The notes under the pieces: model-generated | Told to the model about the DNA's origin: nothing | Database searches by the model: none | What the model saw: only the letters and a program-made list of their open reading frames with translations | Translations under genes and position numbers: made by a program | Assembly: GCF_002257585.1 (NCBI RefSeq) | Contig: NZ_CP022743.1 | Location: 620,001-684,000, forward strand | DNA length: 64,000 nt | Direction of reading: 5' to 3' | Source: Mucilaginibacter xinganensis | GTDB lineage: Bacteria > Bacteroidota > Bacteroidia > Sphingobacteriales > Sphingobacteriaceae | Shown: one piece after another, positions 59,932 through 64,000 of the stretch | Layout of the letters: every line of letters begins with the position of its first letter | How positions within the stretch are numbered: position 1 is the first letter of the stretch

Positions 59932-61614
59932 ATGAAACAATTAGCTTATAGTACCCTGTTTTTTATACAGTTAATGCTATTAAACTTTGCGGTTAAAGCG
60001 CAGGACGTTTCGCAACTCGGCGCTCAAAAGCCTTTTGTTATCAACGGAAGTTTGGGGCTGGGACTCGGTACTTATTCGTCCAGCGGTATTGACCCGCGCG
60101 AACACAGCTTCTCGTACCTGTTTAGCGGCGCACCGGTGATATCAATTTATGGTGTGAGTTTTCCGTTCAGCATAGTGGTGAGCGATCAGCAACGCGGTTT
60201 CAGGCAGCCGTTTAACCAGTACGGAATAAGCCCTGCTTATAAGTGGGTGACGTTGCATTTGGGCTGGCAGAGCATTCAATGGTCGGAGTTTTCCATGGCG
60301 GGTTATAATTTGCTTGGCGCGGGTGTTGAACTAAACCCCGGAAAACTGCGCCTGGGCTTTGTTTATGGGCGGCTTAACAAGGCTATTGATGAAAATTCAA
60401 CACAACCTTTATCATTTCAAACACCTACATACCTGCGTACCGGCTATGCTGCAAAGTTTGGCTATGGTACAGAACGCAACCATATTGATGTTACATTTTT
60501 AAACGCGAAAGACGACCCTAATTCATTAAAAAATATCCCTGCAGCTACCGGATTGCACCCTGCTGAAAATGTTGTTTTGGGAATAACATCAAAATTTTCG
60601 TTCCTAAAACATTTTGTCTGGGATATGGACGTAGCCGGGAGTGTTTATACCCGTAATAAGCTTGACGACACTATCCAGAACCTCTCGCTCGATAAATTAA
60701 ATTTTATAAAAAAGCTCATCTCGGTCAACGCATCTACCCAATTGCTTACCGCGGCGCAAACCGCTTTAAATTACCAGGCCAAAAACTATACTGTGGGCCT
60801 GCAATACCGCAGGATTGACCCTGATTATAAATCGATGGGGGCGTATTATTTTGAAACGGACGTAGCCAATTATACCGTGCTGGGCTCCGTTAACTTAATG
60901 AAAAATCAGGTGCGTTTAACAGGCAGCCTGGGTTTTCAGAATGACAACCTGTTGCATGATAAGCCCTACACTTCGCACCGCGATATCAGCTCATTCGGAG
61001 CATCGTTCAATAAACCCCAATATGGCATTGACTTACGGTATTCCAACTACGGCATCACACAGGATAGAGGCCTTAACCCGGTTATAGATACGTTCAGGGT
61101 AGCGCGAACCAACTACAATGTTAATGCATTGTTAAGGTACACTATAAGTGATACACTTATTACGCAAAATATAGCGCTCATCGGCAGTGTTCAGTCGGTT
61201 GTTGATCTCAACAGGTTCACATCGGGTCAGAACCAAACTAACAGCAAAACAGCCAACGTGTCCTACCAGGTAAGCTTTAACAAGCATGCATTTAACATTA
61301 ATACCAACTTTAGCTATACCGTGGCAAATATTGTGGTAATGAGAACTATTCTATATGGACCATCAGTTGGGGCGGGTAAGCAGTTGGATGGCGGTAAGCT
61401 TGATTTTAATGTTTCATTGGCTTATCAATTGCAGCACAATAACGGACTAAACGCGGGCGATGTAATTAATGGAACCTTAAGCAGTCAATACCGAATTTCG
61501 AAAAATAATGCAGCAAGTATTATGATAATGTATTTAAGAAGCAATTCTAAAGATGTTACCCTACCCTCATTTAATGAAATACGATCATCATTTAACCTAA
61601 TACATACTTTTTAA
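59932..61614 (+). CDS. Outer-membrane beta-barrel protein, function unknown
   Basis: Exported protein of 560 residues. The start at 59932 (MKQLAYSTLFFIQLMLLNFAVKAQ) gives a clean signal peptide; a TTG four codons earlier is less likely. The mature part is built of alternating amphipathic strands rich in Tyr, Asn and Gly (AKFGYGTERNHIDVTFLNA, YTVGLQYRRIDPDYKSMGAYYF, NGTLSSQYRISKNNAASIMI). It has no plug, no TonB box and no CarboxypepD domain, so it is not a TonB receptor; it resembles porin- or translocation-type barrels of Bacteroidota. It is followed 3 bases later by a large secreted protein, so the two are translated together and may work as a secretion or anchoring pair. Confidence 0.82.
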   Translation: MKQLAYSTLFFIQLMLLNFAVKAQDVSQLGAQKPFVINGSLGLGLGTYSSSGIDPREHSFSYLFSGAPVISIYGVSFPFSIVVSDQQRGFRQPFNQYGISPAYKWVTLHLGWQSIQWSEFSMAGYNLLGAGVELNPGKLRLGFVYGRLNKAIDENSTQPLSFQTPTYLRTGYAAKFGYGTERNHIDVTFLNAKDDPNSLKNIPAATGLHPAENVVLGITSKFSFLKHFVWDMDVAGSVYTRNKLDDTIQNLSLDKLNFIKKLISVNASTQLLTAAQTALNYQAKNYTVGLQYRRIDPDYKSMGAYYFETDVANYTVLGSVNLMKNQVRLTGSLGFQNDNLLHDKPYTSHRDISSFGASFNKPQYGIDLRYSNYGITQDRGLNPVIDTFRVARTNYNVNALLRYTISDTLITQNIALIGSVQSVVDLNRFTSGQNQTNSKTANVSYQVSFNKHAFNINTNFSYTVANIVVMRTILYGPSVGAGKQLDGGKLDFNVSLAYQLQHNNGLNAGDVINGTLSSQYRISKNNAASIMIMYLRSNSKDVTLPSFNEIRSSFNLIHTF

Positions 61615-61617
61615 AAC

Positions 61618-64000
61618 ATGCAATTTAATAAGTACCCAACTAAGAGATGCACCAAACAGGTTAAAAGCATAACGTACTTTTTAACTGTAGCCATGTTGCT
61701 TCTTATAAGCACTACAACCAGTGCATATGCGCTATTGACACCGAGTGTAAACGTTACCGTAAATGTCTTTCCGCCATATTCTCCCTACTATTCCGATTAT
61801 TATGGCGTTAATGCTTCAAAGGTTGCAATAACTGTTCAAAACTTAACCGGCAGGGTACTGAAGATAAAACTTGCAGGGCAGCTAACCGGAAAAGGGAACA
61901 ACGTGAGGTTAGCCACCTATACAAACTACGTCCCGTTACAGGCTATAATATTAGCCCCTTTCGAAATAAAGCAGTTAAACGGTACCGCCCTTAAGAATAT
62001 CTTTGATGTAAACGCTATTAGTGTGACCGGTATTGACAAGGCAAAACTGGCAGTATCTTCGCGTCTGCCGGAAGGTGATTACGACCTTTGCCTGCAGGCT
62101 GTTGATTACGCAAATCCACAAAATGTGCTGTCCTCAAATGCGGCAAGCTGTTCGCCTATTTCTATTATTTACCCCGAAGCGCCACAACTGGCAGCCCCAG
62201 CAAATGCCTCAACCGTATCGGCAACAAATCCCCAATCAATAATCTTTAATTGGTTCAATGCCAACCTGGTACCAGTAGGCACTGTGTATAATATCACCAT
62301 GGCCGAAATGCCGGACATTGCGGTAAACCCAACACAGGTGCTAAACGCTACCGCCCTGCCGCTGCTTTCGCAAAATGTTTCAGGTTTGAGCTACTTTTAT
62401 AACGTGCTTAACCTGCAGCTGAAGCCTGGCAAGCGCTATGCCTGGCGGGTTACCGCGTCAGATCCCAGCGGGAAGACAATCTTTAAAAATAATGGGGTAA
62501 GCGCTGCTTCATATTTTACCTATGGTGAAAACAAACCATCGCCTACTACTGACAATGGACAAATAGCCAATAATTTAAATGTGGTATCACCATCGTGCGG
62601 CATCAAAAACCCAACGGTTATCATTGGGCAACACTCAGATTTGAAAGTGGCCTGGCTATGGCGTGAACAAATAGAATCAATTAAGAAATTTGATACACTG
62701 GACGCCCAACTGGTAAACCATTATACCCAAATGGCCACCGCCAATGGAATGGTGAAAATACAACGTTATAAGATTGACTTTTTGCGGGTGACAGACTTTG
62801 GTAAAATAAAGAAGGAGCACCCGGTGATTACTTTTACTACCAATGCACCGGTCCAGAATTTTTCGCTGTCACAAGCCGATGCTGTTGCAAAAGGCTTTGT
62901 CACCGGCGAAAAATACCAGGTTACTGTAACAGCCTACGATAATAATCTGAACGTGCTTGACAAGACCACCTCGTGCGAATGGATGCTGCTTGACGAAGGT
63001 GCTGAACGAACACCGCAGTTAAACATTAGCGGGCGGCTGGCTTACACATTGGATAAAAGCAGGTATTTTGGCGCCAACAACACCAGCATTACTTTACAAA
63101 TTGTTAACAGCAGTACCGTAAAAACAATAGACCAGGCAAAGCAATATGTTTCTGTTACTACGGACGACGCAGGAAATTTTACGGCAAAACTAACACTGTC
63201 AGCATCAGATACGGGGCGAAAAAACGTCCTCGTACGCATAAACAGCCCATATTATAAGCCGCTTGATAATAACGGGACGTATGTAATACCCTCATTACGC
63301 TACGTTACATCAAACAATAAAGTAATGCCCTTGCAGGATACCCTGCGCTTGGGTGATGTAAATACCCAGGCGTACACCAACAAGCTTACAGTACATTTAA
63401 CAAAAGGTTTTCCGAAGAAAATAAGTGAGGCCGACTATAAAAACGTTTTCGGTACCACGTCTGATTTTAACCTGGATATACCTGTTGATAATTTCACTGT
63501 TGACCCGTTGGGGCGCATTCCTGATGGCACCCATGTTATATTATTTCGAAAAAAGAAGTCAAACAACATCCCATACTTTGAAACCGATGCCAAAAGAAGG
63601 CCGTTAGATAAAAACGGATACATAGTTGTGGCTGATGAAGTGACGCAAGGCGGAGCGGCAGGAAATTCAAATGTGGTATTCACCAATATGCTTTGTAATT
63701 TTTATGAGGGCGATGAATACTATGTAAAAGCAATAATACCGGACACAGGGTCGAATATAAAGGAGCAACTTGCCGGCCCCGAGGTATTATATAGGTTTAA
63801 TCCCGAGGTAAAACCCACTGATCTTTCCTTTAATTCAAATCTTGCTTATAATATCATTTCGCAAAAGCCGCCGGTTTCGCATGTTAGGGGTAAAGTTATG
63901 TACCAATGGCCAAGCTTACCCGGTGTTTTACACCCGTACGCCAACCAGGAGGTGTACATTAAGCTGGGTGTTGATTACAACACCAATACAGACCCTTGTA
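61618..64000 (+). CDS. Large secreted protein with fibronectin-like domains (3' end outside window)
   Basis: Open from ATG at 61618 to the window edge, so at least 794 codons. A signal-like helix is visible (ITYFLTVAMLLLISTTTSAYA). It then shows beta-sandwich units: SVNVTVNVFPPYSPYYSDYY; a unit with QSIIFNWFNANLVPVG and KPGKRYAWRVTASDPSGK, which looks like a fibronectin-type-III-like module; and later NISGRLAYTLDKSRYFGANN with TTDDAGNFTAKLTLSASDTG, a regulatory-like fold. The F-x-W and Y-x-W-R-V patterns recall the TANFOR domain described in Bacteroidota surface proteins; that match is from memory. It begins 3 bases after the barrel gene and is part of the same operon. Confidence 0.82.
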   Translation, partial: MQFNKYPTKRCTKQVKSITYFLTVAMLLLISTTTSAYALLTPSVNVTVNVFPPYSPYYSDYYGVNASKVAITVQNLTGRVLKIKLAGQLTGKGNNVRLATYTNYVPLQAIILAPFEIKQLNGTALKNIFDVNAISVTGIDKAKLAVSSRLPEGDYDLCLQAVDYANPQNVLSSNAASCSPISIIYPEAPQLAAPANASTVSATNPQSIIFNWFNANLVPVGTVYNITMAEMPDIAVNPTQVLNATALPLLSQNVSGLSYFYNVLNLQLKPGKRYAWRVTASDPSGKTIFKNNGVSAASYFTYGENKPSPTTDNGQIANNLNVVSPSCGIKNPTVIIGQHSDLKVAWLWREQIESIKKFDTLDAQLVNHYTQMATANGMVKIQRYKIDFLRVTDFGKIKKEHPVITFTTNAPVQNFSLSQADAVAKGFVTGEKYQVTVTAYDNNLNVLDKTTSCEWMLLDEGAERTPQLNISGRLAYTLDKSRYFGANNTSITLQIVNSSTVKTIDQAKQYVSVTTDDAGNFTAKLTLSASDTGRKNVLVRINSPYYKPLDNNGTYVIPSLRYVTSNNKVMPLQDTLRLGDVNTQAYTNKLTVHLTKGFPKKISEADYKNVFGTTSDFNLDIPVDNFTVDPLGRIPDGTHVILFRKKKSNNIPYFETDAKRRPLDKNGYIVVADEVTQGGAAGNSNVVFTNMLCNFYEGDEYYVKAIIPDTGSNIKEQLAGPEVLYRFNPEVKPTDLSFNSNLAYNIISQKPPVSHVRGKVMYQWPSLPGVLHPYANQEVYIKLGVDYNTNTDPC

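Overview
The window reads as a chromosomal segment of a Bacteroidota bacterium, most likely a Sphingobacteriaceae member of the Mucilaginibacter type. The reasons are three SusC/SusD outer-membrane pairs, a FecR anti-sigma factor, TAnnTTTG-type -7 promoter elements with very short leaders, scarcity of Shine-Dalgarno sites, GG-leader peptides, LytTR and propeller two-component systems, and cell-surface proteins rich in beta-barrel and fibronectin-like folds. The genus is inference; the phylum is secure.

Layout. 1-6454: the 3' part of a FecR gene, then an STN-containing SusC and its SusD lipoprotein, a nutrient-uptake locus of the sigma/anti-sigma type. 6570-7700: a membrane acetyltransferase-like protein. 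7704-14800: an AT-rich accessory island. It carries four tightly packed genes (C5 cytosine methyltransferase; phosphoribosyltransferase-like protein; ORC/CDC6- or STAND-like P-loop ATPase with a G9 tract near its start; an unrecognised alpha/beta protein). These are followed by a transposase relic, hairpin repeats of a REP-like family and a VOC protein. The four-gene cassette is the best candidate for a little-described defence system. 14813-23615: an outer-membrane receptor, an LRR-like orphan, an NmrA-type reductase, a Crp-family regulator, and two photolyase/cryptochrome genes (a PhrB-like protein lacking three of four expected Fe-S cysteines, and a CRY-DASH).

23800-34021: an orphan FtsX/MacB-type permease, an acyltransferase-3 protein, a LytS/LytTR/thioredoxin operon, a four-cysteine GG-leader peptide, and a PadR-PspC operon with an apparently leaderless promoter. 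34321-45088: two further SusC/SusD loci, the second with an extra lipoprotein. 45293-47535: two paralogous secreted proteins. 47633-53331: a secreted protein, a second Crp-family regulator, an eight-cysteine GG-leader peptide, DoxX, an LD-carboxypeptidase, metG and tRNA-Arg(CCU).

53956-64000: a propeller-type sensor kinase and NarL-type regulator, then a surface-protein cluster: a collagen-like lipoprotein with eight alternating modules, an outer-membrane beta-barrel protein, and a large fibronectin-like secreted protein that runs off the window. Functional assignments come from motifs read by eye; no database search was possible.
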